From: Lepeophtheirus salmonis
Taxonomy: Eukaryota; Arthropoda; Copepoda; Siphonostomatoida; Caligidae
Assembly (NCBI RefSeq): GCF_016086655.4
Contig: NC_052140.2
Location: forward strand, 23,002,001-23,066,000
DNA length: 64,000 nt
Direction of reading: 5' to 3'
The position numbers and the translations under genes are program-made. The notes under the pieces were generated by a model that saw nothing but the letters and a program-made list of their open reading frames with translations, searched no databases and was not told where the DNA came from. Below, one piece after another: positions 33,385 to 45,774 of this stretch. Every line of letters starts with the position of its first letter. Position 1 is the first letter of the stretch.

Positions 33385-33625
33385 ATAAAATCAAATTGAG
33401 TTATCTATCTCATCTTTTTCCAAGGTTGTTATACATTTTTTGTTACCTAGACCTTCACCTTTGACCTCTTAAAACTTAATAGCCTCATACAGGGATCCTA
33501 TATAATTACCAAGTTTGATTAAAATCGATCTATAACTTTTGACGTAATCCGAGTGATTTACAAACAAACAAGAGGTGGCAAACACATAGACTCCATTCAA
33601 CTTCGTTGGCGGAGGTAACTAAAAT
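33385..33625 (+). repeat. Dispersed repeat ending 'ttggcggaggtaac'
   Basis: It contains accaagtttgattaaaatcg, a 'gtgatttacaaacaaacaag' block and the ending cgttggcggaggtaact. A repeat with this ending is widespread in marine invertebrate genomes (my recollection). An inverted end, ttacctccgcgtccaa, lies at about 34190. Confidence 0.5.
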
Positions 33626-33639
33626 GGGGCATTTTCCCT

Positions 33640-34830
33640 AAATTAAATACAATTTCTTCCATATGTTAAAGTCAAAAATTTGCCATGTTGAATTTTATGA
33701 AATTTAATATATATCATATTAATATATGTATTGAGACAGCATAAATTGACCCTGGAATTTTAAAGAGAAATTCGAAAAACCTTCATTTCTTCTTTCCTAG
33801 CTACTTTTACTCAATCAGAAATTACTATGATAATTTTCTTTGATAAAAAATTACACTTAAGCCTTGTATATATATATATATATTTTTATTCTTGCAAAAA
33901 AATAGTATTACAAATAGTGTTTGATAACGTATCTTATCTATGAATTTAAAAATTCAAAGCCGCCAAATTTGATGTTTAAGTCCTCATTCCATGAAAAACT
34001 TGATAAAAAATTTAATTCAATGACTCAATTTAAACAAATAAATCTCGAGTGAATCTTATTTCCTGCTTTATTTTGTGATAAGGGGGTTGAGAGTAGATCA
34101 GGTCTCATGGCCTACTTTCAATTTAAGTTTGATCATGAGTGACTGACATCTTAAATTTTAATGGCCTCTTACTGTGACCATAGATAACATTACCTCCGCG
34201 TCCAAATTTGTAATAAAGAATTATTATAATAAGAATTAGAAGAAATAAGAGAGATAAAGGTTTTCAGGTTTTCGATTTTCAGGCTGGAAAAAGAGGGGCA
34301 CTCAAAGTCAAAAGAAAACACTTTGCCTCCCTTATTAAATTTGCGTAAGGCATTGAAATCTAGATACCTGGAATAAAGACGCCATTTTCCTTTTTCCAAA
34401 TGAGCGTTTTTCGTGAGATATCTTTAGTTAGCTACATCTCAAAATTAATACATTGCTTCACAAAAAGCTTAAATTATGCTTAAAAGCTAAGCGTAAAAAA
34501 GTCATTTTTAGAGTTTTGTGTTTGGTGAAACGAGTTTAGTGGTACAAATGGCCATTGTTCTTTTTCCAAAATTAAATATCATTTTTTCTCATTATTAAAG
34601 TAAAAAAGCTACGATGTTGAATTTAATGAAATTTTAAATCTATTCTGCAACTTTGAGCTTTTATCTTAACCTTGCATTTGGTGCTATATGAAGTATTTTT
34701 ATTAAACCTACAAAATGCAACCAATTTGAGCTCTGTATCTTAATAAGTTTGAAAGTTATGGTTGATTATATATTTAAAAAATTTAATAGCCTCTTACTGT
34801 GGCCATTTATAACTTTTTTCTGTTGATAAC
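33640..34830. repeat. Diverged direct repeats, non-coding
   Basis: The block taaattaaatacaatttctt (33641) with 'ccatgttgaattttatgaaattt' parallels 34568-34640. The words aatggcctcttactgtgacc (34160) and aatagcctcttactgtggcc (34783) form a second pair. No coding signal. Confidence 0.5.
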
Positions 34831-34854
34831 AGTGAAACAAACAAAGATAAATCA

Positions 34855-35130
34855 AAAACAACTTTGTTTTCAATGACCACTTTTGCAACTTGATGAAATA
34901 CAACTTTATGGACTTTTGGGACTTCATTATGTGGCTTCCCTCCTCTCCTGACGCGAACCCTCTGGACTACTCTATCTAGGCGCGTCTAGAGGAGAGTGTA
35001 TCTCCTATAGTCTCTATAGGCTTCTATCAAGAAGGAATGGACCAAGCTTGAGTACATAGTCATGGCCTGCATTGGGCCTCGTATTGAGGCAGTTATTAGA
35101 GCTGAGGGCTCACATATCGGATAAAAGTTG
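34855..35130 (+). pseudogene. ITm transposase C-terminal remnant
   Basis: The plus strand reads FWDFIMWLPSSPDANPLDYS, then a stop where WG is expected, then LEESVSPI. In a shifted frame it reads KYIVMACIGPRIEAVIRAEG followed by SHI and a stop. The PDaNPLDYsi and C-terminal pRIEAVIrAEGshI motifs are diagnostic of ITm transposases. The upstream catalytic half is absent. Confidence 0.7.
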
Positions 35131-35134
35131 TGCC

Positions 35135-36075
35135 AAACACTATATTACTATTATTTGGTTTTATAAATGTCCTCACACAACCTCGTATTTAAATTGTACT
35201 CTTGAAAAATTGAAAAAAATAACATGAGTACACCTAAGTAAGACAATCCTACCCTTACACCCAGAGTACTCGTTTTTGTAGGTAATATGTGGGTATTTTT
35301 CTTATTGATGTTCATTGTACGAGCCCTTGGGTTCGAATTATCCGGACATCCCTAACTAAAACACTTTTTTAGTAGAAAATTAAAACCATAGATGGCGTTC
35401 CTAAAAGAAAAGGGAGAAGAAGAAAAAAGAAAATGGAGACCATTAATAGACAATTTCTCGATTATTTTTTTATTTTTTGAAACGCTAGTAGAGGAATAAT
35501 AATTTGATTTTTTATTTATTACTTTATAGCAAACTATGGATGCATGTGTTTACAACTATACATATATATATTTTGGACTGACAATAGTAGTAATAATGGA
35601 ATTGAAAGGAAAAGAGAAGAGAATTAATGAAAATAATAAAAACGGGATCCCATTCATCAGTGTCATCTTGAGTATAATTTATAATAAACTGATATTTCAT
35701 ACATACAACATATAACAACGACAACAAAAAAACAAAAACAACACAGGAGAAAGAGAGTGGGGAAACATTGATTTTTATTCATATAAAAAAATGAAAATAT
35801 ACATGAAGCCCGTCAACAAAAAAGCAAGCTGGATTGATGACTTTTCTCAAAATTGAGTCCTGATCACACATTGTGTACTCCTTGACGCAGATTGACCGTA
35901 CATATCTATTAATTACTTATTCGTATCCATCATTTGAAGACATTGTCGATGTACATATGTGCCCGTCAACATACAAAAAAGCTAGAATGAAATTTTGTCT
36001 GTGGAGGCCTTAAAGAAGCAATCATAGGCACAAAAAGATTTTTTTAAACACCATTTTCTCCTCCATCCAGTTACA
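35135..36075. other. No gene recognised
   Basis: AT-rich sequence with no transposon ends or domains I can identify. Confidence 0.5.
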
Positions 36076-36079
36076 GTTT

Positions 36080-36672
36080 CAAAGATTCTGATCTTTTTAT
36101 TTAATAAAATAACCTATAGCCTCAATTACAGTCTTCAGAGGAGTCTGGAAGTACGAACAAGCCTTTGTCACTGGGCAAATGGCAAATCCTGCAATACCTT
36201 CTTGATCCGACCTATAATTTCGTCTTTGGTGTTGCTAGGTTTCGATTGTTTGTCATTCAATCTTGCCCCCATACACAAAAATCCTTTTGTTTAAGATATA
36301 AGAGTTTGGAGTCGTCCAAAAGTCACGAGAGATGAAAAAATGTTTATTGAGCCACTTGATACTTTTTTTCGAGGTGTGGCAATGACAATAATCTATAAAG
36401 ACCTTAAGTTCACTCATAACCTTACGAACGAACGTCTCACTGAGTGACAGAGTTCAATCAATTGTTAAGTAGTTGCTCTTGGTATGGATTCCAAGCAGGG
36501 CTCCGTGACTTTTCCAAATATTAGGGACAAAGAGTTCGTCCATCTTTTCCATTTTTTGTCCAACTGGTGCAAGTTTGAATAAGCTATTTAAGTGCCTACA
36601 TTTGCCCTAGACAGTGCAGGGGGGGGAGTTGGTGCAGAAAGGGGAGGTATATATAACTTGCACACCCTGTGT
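36080..36672 (-). pseudogene. ITm element remnant: 5' end plus C-terminus, centre deleted
   Basis: On the minus strand the element starts near 36672 with cagggtgtgcaagttatata. It then encodes a frame with WKSHGALLGIHTKSNYLTID and TLSLSETFVRKVMSELKVFI, an ITm N-terminal region. It next jumps to the C-terminus ending TVIEAIGYFI at about 36105, where the usual form is VIEAeGGyIE. The same N-terminal block (LSETFIRKFKREL) occurs inside the foldback element at about 50.92 kb. A G run lies at 36610-36617. Confidence 0.65.
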
Positions 36673-36904
36673 ATTTCATTTTTTGTTGACCAATAATTTT
36701 CAAAAATAAATGGGACATTGCTCCATTCTTTGATTTTTGTTCAAGATTGTTTTTGTGTTAACTCGGGACACAACATATAAATATGTTTCCTTCTACAATG
36801 AAGGCTCGTTAGTTTCTATTATTTTGATTTGATTTATATGAAATCCTGTATGTGTCCCTTTGTATATACTGACTTTGTTCAGTTGTAAATAAAAATATGA
36901 TACA

Positions 36905-37130
36905 CATTAGTGTTGGATTCGAGTCGAAAAATTCGAGTTCAAGCTTTAGAATTTTTACCTGAGTCGAGTTTGCTTTAGAGCAATATAACAATTTTTGAGT
37001 TAGGTCGAGCTGTAGTTTGTGAGCGACTTTATGGTATGACAAAATGCCAACTTTCTAGTTGGGTAGATTTTAAGTATTTGAGTACTGTGTCGAGTTTAGT
37101 TCGTGTTTCTTTGTAGATAATCTCAGGTCA
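36905..37130 (+). repeat. Repeat rich in 'gagtcgag' words
   Basis: ttagtgttggattcgagtcg, then gagttcaag, 'cctgagtcgagtttg', 'gttaggtcgagctg' and 'gtgtcgagtttagttcgtg'. The opening ttagtgttg resembles the MITE family M ends. Other copies were not found in the window. Confidence 0.4.
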
Positions 37131-37350
37131 TACTGGTGAGTAGAATTGGGAATATTTTTTTTTAGTTTTCCATACAAATTTTGTTTGAAAATACCATAGA
37201 GGCAGAACTTTTCTATCTAGAACGGGAAGAGATGAAAGACGAGGATAATCGTGATTCGTGGCATGGTAGAGGCAATTGTGAGCTCTTACTAACTCAAGCA
37301 ACTTTTATAACTCTCATTACTGACCGTCATCACACATAAACGATCGAAAA

Positions 37351-37868
37351 ACAGAATTTTATTCAAAAACGCGTTAAACGACATTTAGAGAAACCAAGGA
37401 ACATGCCGTAAAAAACAATGTGAAATCACAATTTTAACGTCATTCCAGGAATACTCCCATCCTTGAAATTAGGTGAATTGCTACGGGAGAATTACTTGAT
37501 TGTATACTATTGAATAAACGGATACAGAACACGTTCTTGTAGAGCTCTTGTAGCCTTGAAGCCATTTTCCAGGCTCTATGCATTGCAACATAGACATGGA
37601 CCAGGTTCAAGAGGAGAATGGACCTGCATGGATTTGAGGAAATTGGCCTGGGCTGTTTCTTGTCAAAGTGTCACCCTGTAGAAAAGCTGAAAAAAACAAC
37701 ATAATGAAAAGAGGACCAAACAAATATGTTTGCTGTTGTTATCGCGGATCTGTTATTCTTAAAATCTCAAAGAGTTCATATAATGTTATTGGTATTTTTA
37801 TAGCCATAATATGGAGGTACAATTTCTTACTAAAGAATGGATAATTTTCTAAGAAATAACGTCATAAA
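37351..37868 (+). repeat. Old direct duplication A (copy 1)
   Basis: acagaattttattcaaaaac ... acgttcttgtagagctcttg ... caaagtgtcaccctgtagaa ... ttcatataatgttattggta. It aligns in order with 38811-39793, with an extra segment in the second copy. Confidence 0.65.
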
Positions 37869-38524
37869 GAATAACAGATGAAAAAAATATAATCAAAAAA
37901 ATTTACAAAAACTATTTATATTGATTTTCTTGTAAAAAGAACAATTAAAAATCCATTAAAAGCAACACTTTTTTGACCATCCGGAGGTTTATATGTAAAT
38001 TCTGACATAGTTTGAACTAATTTCTCGAATCATTACGCAGGAAACATGTTAAGACGAAGCTAATGGCTCATTAGGGATGGTTATGCTATAGTAGCGATTG
38101 GGTTTTTAGGGATTATTGTGTGAGCTCATTACATATTCACTGTGGGCTTAGACTCGGAAGCACACGCTTATTTTACTGCTGCTAAGGGCTGCTATTCACA
38201 AAGGGGGTTTATTAGTTTAAGACGAAGATTTTAGCTCCGGTTCTTTCAAGTTATAACCTTATCCTATTCCAACAAAAGCAAATGTTTTATTTTCCTTTTC
38301 TTTTATCTATTTTTTAAATTGACGTTTTCGGGTCATTGCTTAGAAATTCAGAATTTACTTTGTTCTTTCCATTTAACTATTCTAACATACATTTCCATGT
38401 GATGAACCTAATATTTAAATTGCAATTTCAATCCAGTTTCTGACAGTCGGCTTACTAAACCAATTTAACCTCATCCTGATATACATAATTGTCCAGTCAA
38501 GCTTTTTTTGAAATTAATGTACGC

Positions 38525-38745
38525 ATATTCATAAGTAAATATCCTCCATTGTAGCATAATAAGAATGATTTATTAGATATTTTTGGAAAAATGAAAGACA
38601 ATTAGACCCATGTGAATCAATTAAAATGAAAAATCTATTGTATTTAAGATTGATTTTGAATTAAGCGAAACTTCAAATTAGGATTGTTTACCCATAGGTC
38701 AGATTAATTTAATTACAGGTGCGTCCATTTATGGTCTTACATAAA
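38525..38745 (+). repeat. Old direct duplication B (copy 1)
   Basis: It contains aatgaaagacaattagaccc, 'atgtgaatcaattaaaatgaaaaat' and 'cccataggtcagattaattt'. It pairs with 41545-41770 at about 80 percent by eye. Confidence 0.7.
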
Positions 38746-38810
38746 TAGTTTTTGTTAATATTTAATGTACTTTTTTGTTACTCATTTTCACTAAAAAAAC
38801 AATTGAAAAT

Positions 38811-39793
38811 CTGAATTTTGTATAAAAACATGTCAAACGATATTTAGAGAAACGAAGAAACACGGCGTAAAAAAACAATGGGAAAGTCAAAAATTTTTAC
38901 ATCATTTCAGGAATACTCATTTCTGTGAGCTTGGCTGAATTGCTCCAAGGGAATTACTTGAGTGTTTACTATTAACGCCACGGATACAGACTACAAAAGA
39001 CGTTCTTGTAGAGCTTTTGTAGACTTGAATTCATTTTGCATTCTCTTTGCAAAGCAACACAGACATGCACCAAGTTCAAGAGGATCCGTGCCTTAAAATG
39101 ATTTCTTGAAGGACACATATATGGAAGTTGCAGTTCCACTTTTGCCCCCTATCCATACTTGGAGCCATTTTGCATTCTCTTTGTGTAGCAACACAGCCAT
39201 GCACCAAGTTCAAGAGGATCCATGTCTTAAGACGATTTTTTGAAGGACCCATATATATAAATTGGAGATCCCTTTTAACCCCTATCCACCGTTTCATTGT
39301 TAATCTCATCCAAAGTATCCCTTCTCTTAGATCCCGACTTTATTTTCTTCTACATCTTCTAGCTGATCACGAATGATTTTTTATTATTGTAAGGTTCACA
39401 ATTCCAACTTCCTTTTGCAAAATGGACGCATTGGAAATCAATGGTTCATTCTATATTGCCTTCTTAGTTTTTTTATCTCGAGGTCGAATAAAGCAAACTG
39501 CAACTAAGAAAATCCAAAAAGCTTCAACTATCAAATAAAACCCTTTTTAATTTCGTATAATAATTATAAATGGCTTCAACATATCGAAAACCCAAGGGGA
39601 AAATGTCAAAGTGTCACCCTGTAGAAAAGTTGGGAAAAAGAACAAATTAAATTAATACCAAACAAATACATTTGGTGTTCTTATGACTTATATTTCAATC
39701 TCTAAGAGTTTATATAATGATATTGGTATTTATTTATCCATAACATATAGGTATAGTTTCTAAGCCAAAGATTATAAATAACATCATTAAGTG
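38811..39793 (+). repeat. Old direct duplication A (copy 2) with internal tandem duplication
   Basis: It aligns with 37351-37868. It contains a 133-bp tandem duplication (39032-39164 and 39165-39297), each unit starting cattttgcattctctttg and ending near cccctatcca. It also has about 300 bp without a counterpart in copy 1. Confidence 0.65.
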
Positions 39794-39799
39794 ACAAAT

Positions 39800-41105
39800 T
39801 TATTCATTCTCGATAAGTTCTGAATGTTGATGTTTGAAACTATTCCTAAATAATTTGAGGACTTGAGTTAACTATAAGCTAGAGTGTCCCTTATTTTGTA
39901 AAGTTGACCAAATCCTAAATTATAATAGATCACGAGATGTGTTTAGCTGTTGGTAATGACTTTTTTAAATATTTTTTGTATGGCATTAAAAACAGTTAAA
40001 AATATCCATCCGATAACAATTTTAGTGTACCGGAAGTACTTCAAAATGAGGTCAAAATAAAACAATGTTTTTTATTTCAATTATGCCGTATGAAAAGAAA
40101 AAATATCTCAGAATATTTTTCACTTGATAGTGTAGTCGGTTTTGTAAATTAAAACTCATCAAGTCATTATTGACAGGATGCAAATAGAAATAAATAATTA
40201 TGAATTTTATATTATTATAGTCGTATATATTATATTATCAATTTATATTTCGATTATTGAATTTTTTCAAGAATAAATTTACTTTGTTACCATTTTCTGA
40301 TTACAACAAATTTTATTCTAGAAACTTTTTTAGTATTTAACATACAAATAAGTATATTATTCATTATACATACATAGTTTTTAAATATTTGAATACTCAG
40401 TAAATTAATTTTTGAAATCAGACTTTTGAAAGTCTATATCTAATTTTTATCATGATGGATGTGTAACAATTAATTTTTTGAGTCTTGATCATTTGTTTTC
40501 TGGGATTCCATTGTTGTTTATGCTACATATCTTTTAATGTTTTATGAATAACACGGTATATCTAGAAGTTTTAAATTTTCCTCAGGTGTACATTTTAATA
40601 ATTCATTATTTGTTTTAAAAAAAATGAAAGATGAAGTTTAGTTTTGTAATTTTCAGGCGATGTATTCAAGTAAATTAAATCTAGAAACTAGATGTACGTA
40701 AATTTAGAAATTCTTTTGTAAGAAAAAATTGTCTTGATCTTTTTGCATTATTTTACAACCTTCTATGATGATGGCAATGTTTTTTTTTTATTGTTTGAAG
40801 GTTTGAATCAAACTAGGCACATATATGGACATTTTCCGGATGTGCAAAGAAGGAATTTGTCTTTAATGAGTGCAATATTACATTTTATTCTCATGATATT
40901 TATTTCAGATTGCATTAGTGTTGACGGCCACTCATGTACAATGTACATACACATATCGTCTTCAAGACATATGGAAATATCTAAATGATTTGTTTAGATA
41001 GAATAACGCTAGAGAATAGCTGCGACGTCTTGGGAAATATTGATTATATAACAATTAGCCTTTATAAAATCCTTGAAATATTTGTGTATTGTAGAAAAAC
41101 TATGG
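39800..41105. other. No gene recognised
   Basis: AT-rich. The open frame 40734-40988 (84 residues) has no recognised domain and lacks splice-site support. Confidence 0.45.
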
Positions 41106-41111
41106 TTGATG

Positions 41112-41381
41112 TTTAGTGTTGAATCTGTCCTTAATTAAGAGTTAGACTGCAGTCCAGTTCAGTTCAGTCTCTGTCCGGTCCAGTTCAATCCTTCATATCA
41201 GTCCTAAAACTTCAAAACTACGGTCTTTGATGACGTAACTCAACTATATTTCCGGTTTTTTTAAAATCAGATCTAGTAATGACAATTCTATGGACCTACG
41301 CTCTTAAGGACCTAATCAATAATAGAATCGGTCCTAATACTGGACTGGACCGAATAAATATGAACTGACACAACACTAATT
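41112..41381. mobile_element. MITE family M, copy 2
   Basis: About 270 bp. Left ttagtgttgaatctgtcctt; right, reading inward, ttagtgttgtgtcagttcat then atttattcggtccagtccag. The middle has tgatgacgtaactcaactat, aligned with the tgacgtcac block of copy 1. No coding capacity. Confidence 0.7.
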
Positions 41382-41544
41382 GTCGTTCGGATTGAATTTC
41401 AACCTAATTCTAAAATGCCGTAGGGATTCAATTAAATTTGATGTATAATTAAAAAATTTGTCATTGCAGTGAGTACTTTATAGGTTCCGAGAGGACATAG
41501 TCATTATGATTTCTTAATGACTATTGGCAATTAATATACGGATA

Positions 41545-41770
41545 TTCATGAATATTATTCCTCAATTGTAGCTTGTTTAAAGTTATTTTTTTCCCATCAT
41601 CAATTAGAGATTTTTTCAAAAAATGAAAGACAATTAGACCCATGTGAATCCATTAAAATTAAAAATCCATTGTATTTATCATTGATTTTGAGTTGGAGAC
41701 ACTTCAAATCATGTTTGTTTTCCCATAGGTCATATTAATTTAAATACAGGTGTGTACGTTTAAGGTGAAA
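41545..41770 (+). repeat. Old direct duplication B (copy 2)
   Basis: aatgaaagacaattagaccc, 'atgtgaatccattaaaattaaaaatcc' and 'cccataggtcatattaattt' match 38525-38745 in order and orientation. Confidence 0.7.
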
Positions 41771-41914
41771 CTTATTTTGTATAGAAAATATCAACGGGCG
41801 GGAATTTTAAATCCAGAAAATTTAAGGATAATTTGATTTACAATTTATATCCCAAAAATTAATTTATTTATTCACAAATACTTTGTTCTTACATGTAGGG
41901 ATCAATTTGAAGTC

Positions 41915-42003
41915 AATGACTCAAACCAACACCCTCCAGCTTTAGCCTGGGGCTGAACCTGGCACAGCTCTTGATGAGGAACTCCTTGTCCTTGGTGCCT
42001 TTA
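41915..42003 (-). pseudogene. Possible transposase C-terminal fragment
   Basis: A GC-richer island. The minus strand reads GTKDKEFLIKSCARFSPRLK then LEGVGLSH and a stop. The sKSCarFrpRL pattern is like the last helix of ITm transposases. It could instead be a small terminal exon, since a ttatttaaag acceptor-like site precedes it on that strand. No neighbouring motif decides between these. Confidence 0.35.
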
Positions 42004-42004
42004 A

Positions 42005-43530
42005 ATAAATTTTGATTGTCAGATTTTATAGAAATACTTGTTAAAAATAAAAAGATGCAAAATTAATTATGACTGATAAGTTATTAGCTATTCCACAAAG
42101 GTACTACAAGTATTGATTTTTCCAGAATAAAACCAGTTTTAATTACTTAATTTGAACAAACAGCACTAATTTAAAATCCTTGCATAACACTAGATCAAAT
42201 AAAATTAATTTTAAATTTCTAATAGCACTATCCATAGAGTTATTTCCGTTCAACGAATCACGCAAATTCCAAATTATGAAAAAAAATTGAAAAAAATTGT
42301 TTTTTTCTGTATGAAAAATTGAAGCAAATCACTGATGTTTATAAATCGCACCAATAAAAAATCAGGACCTTAATTACTTTAAGTTTAATTTAAGTAAATA
42401 TATTGTCAAACCTATTGATGGCAAATATTTATTCTCGAGGGCAAACGTCTCAAGAATAAAATCCACTTCCCAGTTACTACTTTTACAGCCTGACTGCCAC
42501 ATATGATAAAAAAGGAAGCAATGTTAGAACACCCTGTATTATATAAATAGATAAACATAAAATCAACCCCAAGGGCCTTCCAATTTTCGGTTTGAAGTTA
42601 TATTTATAGATAGTTGCAACAACCATCGATAGTATAATAAATATTATTAACAAATAATTTCCGGTAAATGATGTTACAAAGAGTGTTTAATATGTATTAT
42701 AAAATGTCCAACAAGGATGGGTGAAAAATAGATTAAATCCTATTGAAGGAGCTAACGATACAAACACAGCAATAACAAGAGGAAGATAATCCTTGAGTAA
42801 ACTCAAAAATACCCATTTACTGATTTGTATTATTTTGAGTTCTTCCTGCTGTGACGAAATCATCGTCATTATTCTATAGACTAAAGGTTGTTATCCCATT
42901 GTACCCGAGTATACAAAAACTGATTTACTTATAAATAGGTCTGTCCATATACTATTTATAGAAATATTAAATATTAATATAAACATAATAGACGCTGATT
43001 ACGATATCAGAGAAGACACACTCAAAAAAATAGTTGATAAATCGTCTTTTAGAAATATGTTGATGAAACAATTTTTGTTTTGTATGGAACGGCGGTAATT
43101 TTTCATCCTCTCATCTTCAATATCTTATTCAATAAATTCCGCATTCAATATATTTGATTTCTTTGAATTCATTCAGCACCTGCACTTGGACAATTTAAAT
43201 TCTCTTCGGTTCCTTGAGAAGTTTTTAAAATATTCCATTATCAATATAATTATTTTTTTTGTATAGGAACAAAATCCATTCTGAGTTCAAATCCTCTTAC
43301 AATTAATATATAAGAAAGAACGAGCATAATCACAGCACTTCACACGTTTGTAACTCAATTACCCAGAGTTGTTTCGACTCAGACACAATATAGTTTAACC
43401 AAACCCTTCCCGTGTTATATATCATGTCTGAAAAGGAAATTTATTTCTAAGAAATTTGCAGATCTTATCCAATAACTCCAAGAAAAGTTGACAAAAATTA
43501 TTCACTTTTTTTCTCAGAATAACTTACATT
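42005..43530. other. No gene recognised
   Basis: AT-rich sequence without identified transposon ends, domains or splice-bounded open frames. Confidence 0.5.
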
Positions 43531-43533
43531 ATA

Positions 43534-44269
43534 CACCGTGTGTCAGCAAATCGTGGAAATATCTTTACAGCCCATTTTCGATATAAAAAAAAGTAAATTT
43601 CCAAGTTTTCGTAGAACTTGAGTTTTAAATTTCAGCTTTCAAATTATATTTGTTTTGATCAAATCAGACAATAACATGTATTTTGAGATGTAAGGAAAAA
43701 GACAACAGGCTGCTGAACTTATTACACACCTGACTACCAGTGCCCTCTATCTGTGAGAGTTGCGCAAAGACACTTTTTTATGAGGACGAAGAAGAAGATC
43801 AAGGGTATGTAAAGTCTGGAGAAGAAGCCGGGGAGTTGGGGGGCAAAAATAGGTGTGGATTCATAAGTTTTTCGAGCAATGGGGGGGATACCATGGAGGA
43901 CAATCCAACAATGTCAATGAGAAAGCCTTCAAGAGAGTTGAGTGTCTCGGAGGCTACAGTGTGCATAGTGTTGGGAGACCTTGGTATGACCTCATATGTC
44001 AGACAGAAACGTCAGTTACTAACTGAATCGGCCAATATGGAAAGTAGAGCATTGGCCAACCCCCACTCATTTATCAACGACTTTAAAGTTACTGTGGGAG
44101 AAAATATGCTACCATGCCGGACAACTATGTTGTGAGGGTGGCCTTCAGGAGGTGAATTCAGACCATGGTTAAGGCAGAAGGTGGATATTTTGAGAAATGA
44201 AAAAAAAAAAATTGTGAATGGTGTTACTAAATATTTTTTGTACCATCGCCCATCCGCTGACGCACCCTG
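43534..44269 (+). mobile_element. ITm element with both TIRs, internally deleted
   Basis: 736 bp. The left end caccgtgtgtcagcaaatcg follows TA (43532-43533). The right end reads inward cagggtgcgtcagcggatgg, and the following target site has decayed to CA. The 131-residue frame at 43740-44135 encodes the DNA-binding half: MEDNPTMSMRKPSRELSVSE then LGMTSYVRQKRQLLTESA, the second HTH and linker of ITmD37E-like transposases. It then runs directly into the C-terminal region (SRALANPHSFINDFKVTVGE). All three catalytic acids are in the deleted part. It is among the longest intact frames of any element here but cannot encode an active enzyme. Confidence 0.75.
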
Positions 44270-44544
44270 CATAAAAGAATACGAATGTTAATTATGTAAC
44301 TAATGTTTTGAGAAAAGTTCCATCTGTTCCCGGTCTTCCCTACTAATATAGACATGACACAAAACGACTCAAGACGAAGGAAAATTACTTATATATTCCA
44401 TTTATACACTTTTTCCAAATACGGTAAGGTTCAATTTTTGTCTATTTCTACAAGCACATTTAAAAAAATAATAATATTTGTTATTTTAGATTACAAGTTA
44501 CACTCTGGCCTAATGGAGTCCTCTCATAGTAAATATATTAGGGT

Positions 44545-44575
44545 GGATTGTTTTTAGGTGGGTTTGATCAACTTC
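44545..44575 (+). repeat. Lone end related to the 5525-6499 element
   Basis: tattagggtggattgttttt resembles tattagggtggttcgttttt at 5521. No matching inverted end was seen nearby. Confidence 0.35.
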
Positions 44576-44709
44576 TTAGGATTTTGAGAGACGGGTATGA
44601 GGAAACGTTGTGTATTGCTATCAATTTAATTTACATGAAATATGAGTTTAAAAGAGCGGATATTAGAAGTTCCTTATAAGAAATGAAATCCGATTAATAG
44701 TGCTACTGA

Positions 44710-45770
44710 AAGGTTGAAACAAAAATAAGGATGTTTTGTCTAAATGTCGAAGCAGCAAAAAAAAAAGATAAGGCTTTTCCAATCATTTCCGTGCCTTTGT
44801 TACTTCCAGTAATGTACCATGATCGTGTGTGTATCTTCATCTGGACTGTTTTTTATTCCATGTCTCTAAGTGTAACAATTTTGAAGCAACATCAAAAAAT
44901 ACAACGCGTGTGCGATATCCACCACACCAGAGTCATTATCGAGAAAGCTGTAGATACCTTAGCATCTCTATCCTGACTGCCGACAACATTGATAAGTCAA
45001 TTACAGCCCTATACAACATAGAAGAACCGAAAAATCTGCAGCAACAAAATGGCTAAAATATGGCCTCCTTCCATGTACACCGCCTCCACTCCTGACTTCG
45101 AACCCTTAGACGAACCAGTTTGGTGTATTTTGGTAGAAAAATGTCTGCACCATATCTCATCCAAATTCGCTACAATTTGCCATCATCACACTGTCGTACG
45201 CCACGGACACGGCCTACATCTTCAAGATCTGTCAATCTGTTCTCGTGGCATGTTGGTTAGTGCGATCTATTCCGTGTCTTTCACAGTAGGAAAAAGGCTG
45301 CAGAGCCCGTTGCATTTTTATCGAGGCGCCCTACAATATCAAAAAGTCAATTACTCTCCCATAAAGCCAATAAGAATTCAAACTTCTGTAGTAACAATAT
45401 GCCTGACTTCTGACCTGGCTCCATTGTGTCCTCTTCCTCCAGTCCTAATATCAACCACCTACACTTTGCAGTTCAGGGTATCTTGGATAAGAATTTCTGC
45501 CACACCTCCCATCCAAATATGTATTCGCTCCAAGCTGCCGTCATAACTACGTGGTACGTCATGGATACGGGCTTCATAGTCAAGAGTTTCCAATCTGTTT
45601 GACAGGCTGTTCAAGACTATTATTTATTGTGAAAGAGGAGATTATAAATAAAATTTTGTTTTTAAACATATCAAAGTTAGTTTTGAGCTGGCTTTTCTTG
45701 ATGACATAAAAACACGTTTTCCTGATTTAAACATGCTATTTCAAAGTTTTGGGTCACATCTCTGAATCTG
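44710..45770 (+). pseudogene. ITm transposase family F with internal tandem duplication of its 3' half
   Basis: Two successive copies of the C-terminal coding end are present. In the first (about 45050-45270), WPPSMYTASTPDFEPLDEPV then WCILVEKCLHHISS corresponds to wpSSSPDLNPLDyaVWGILEKKvchTs. In the second (about 45400-45620), the same region appears in broken frames, ending FIVKSFQSV-like. Upstream blocks are also duplicated (tcaattacagcc at 44997 and tcaattactctcc at 45346), so the period is about 349 bp. The end reads inward gatgtgacccaaaactttg, the family F terminus. Dead copy. Confidence 0.7.
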
Positions 45771-45774
45771 AAAT

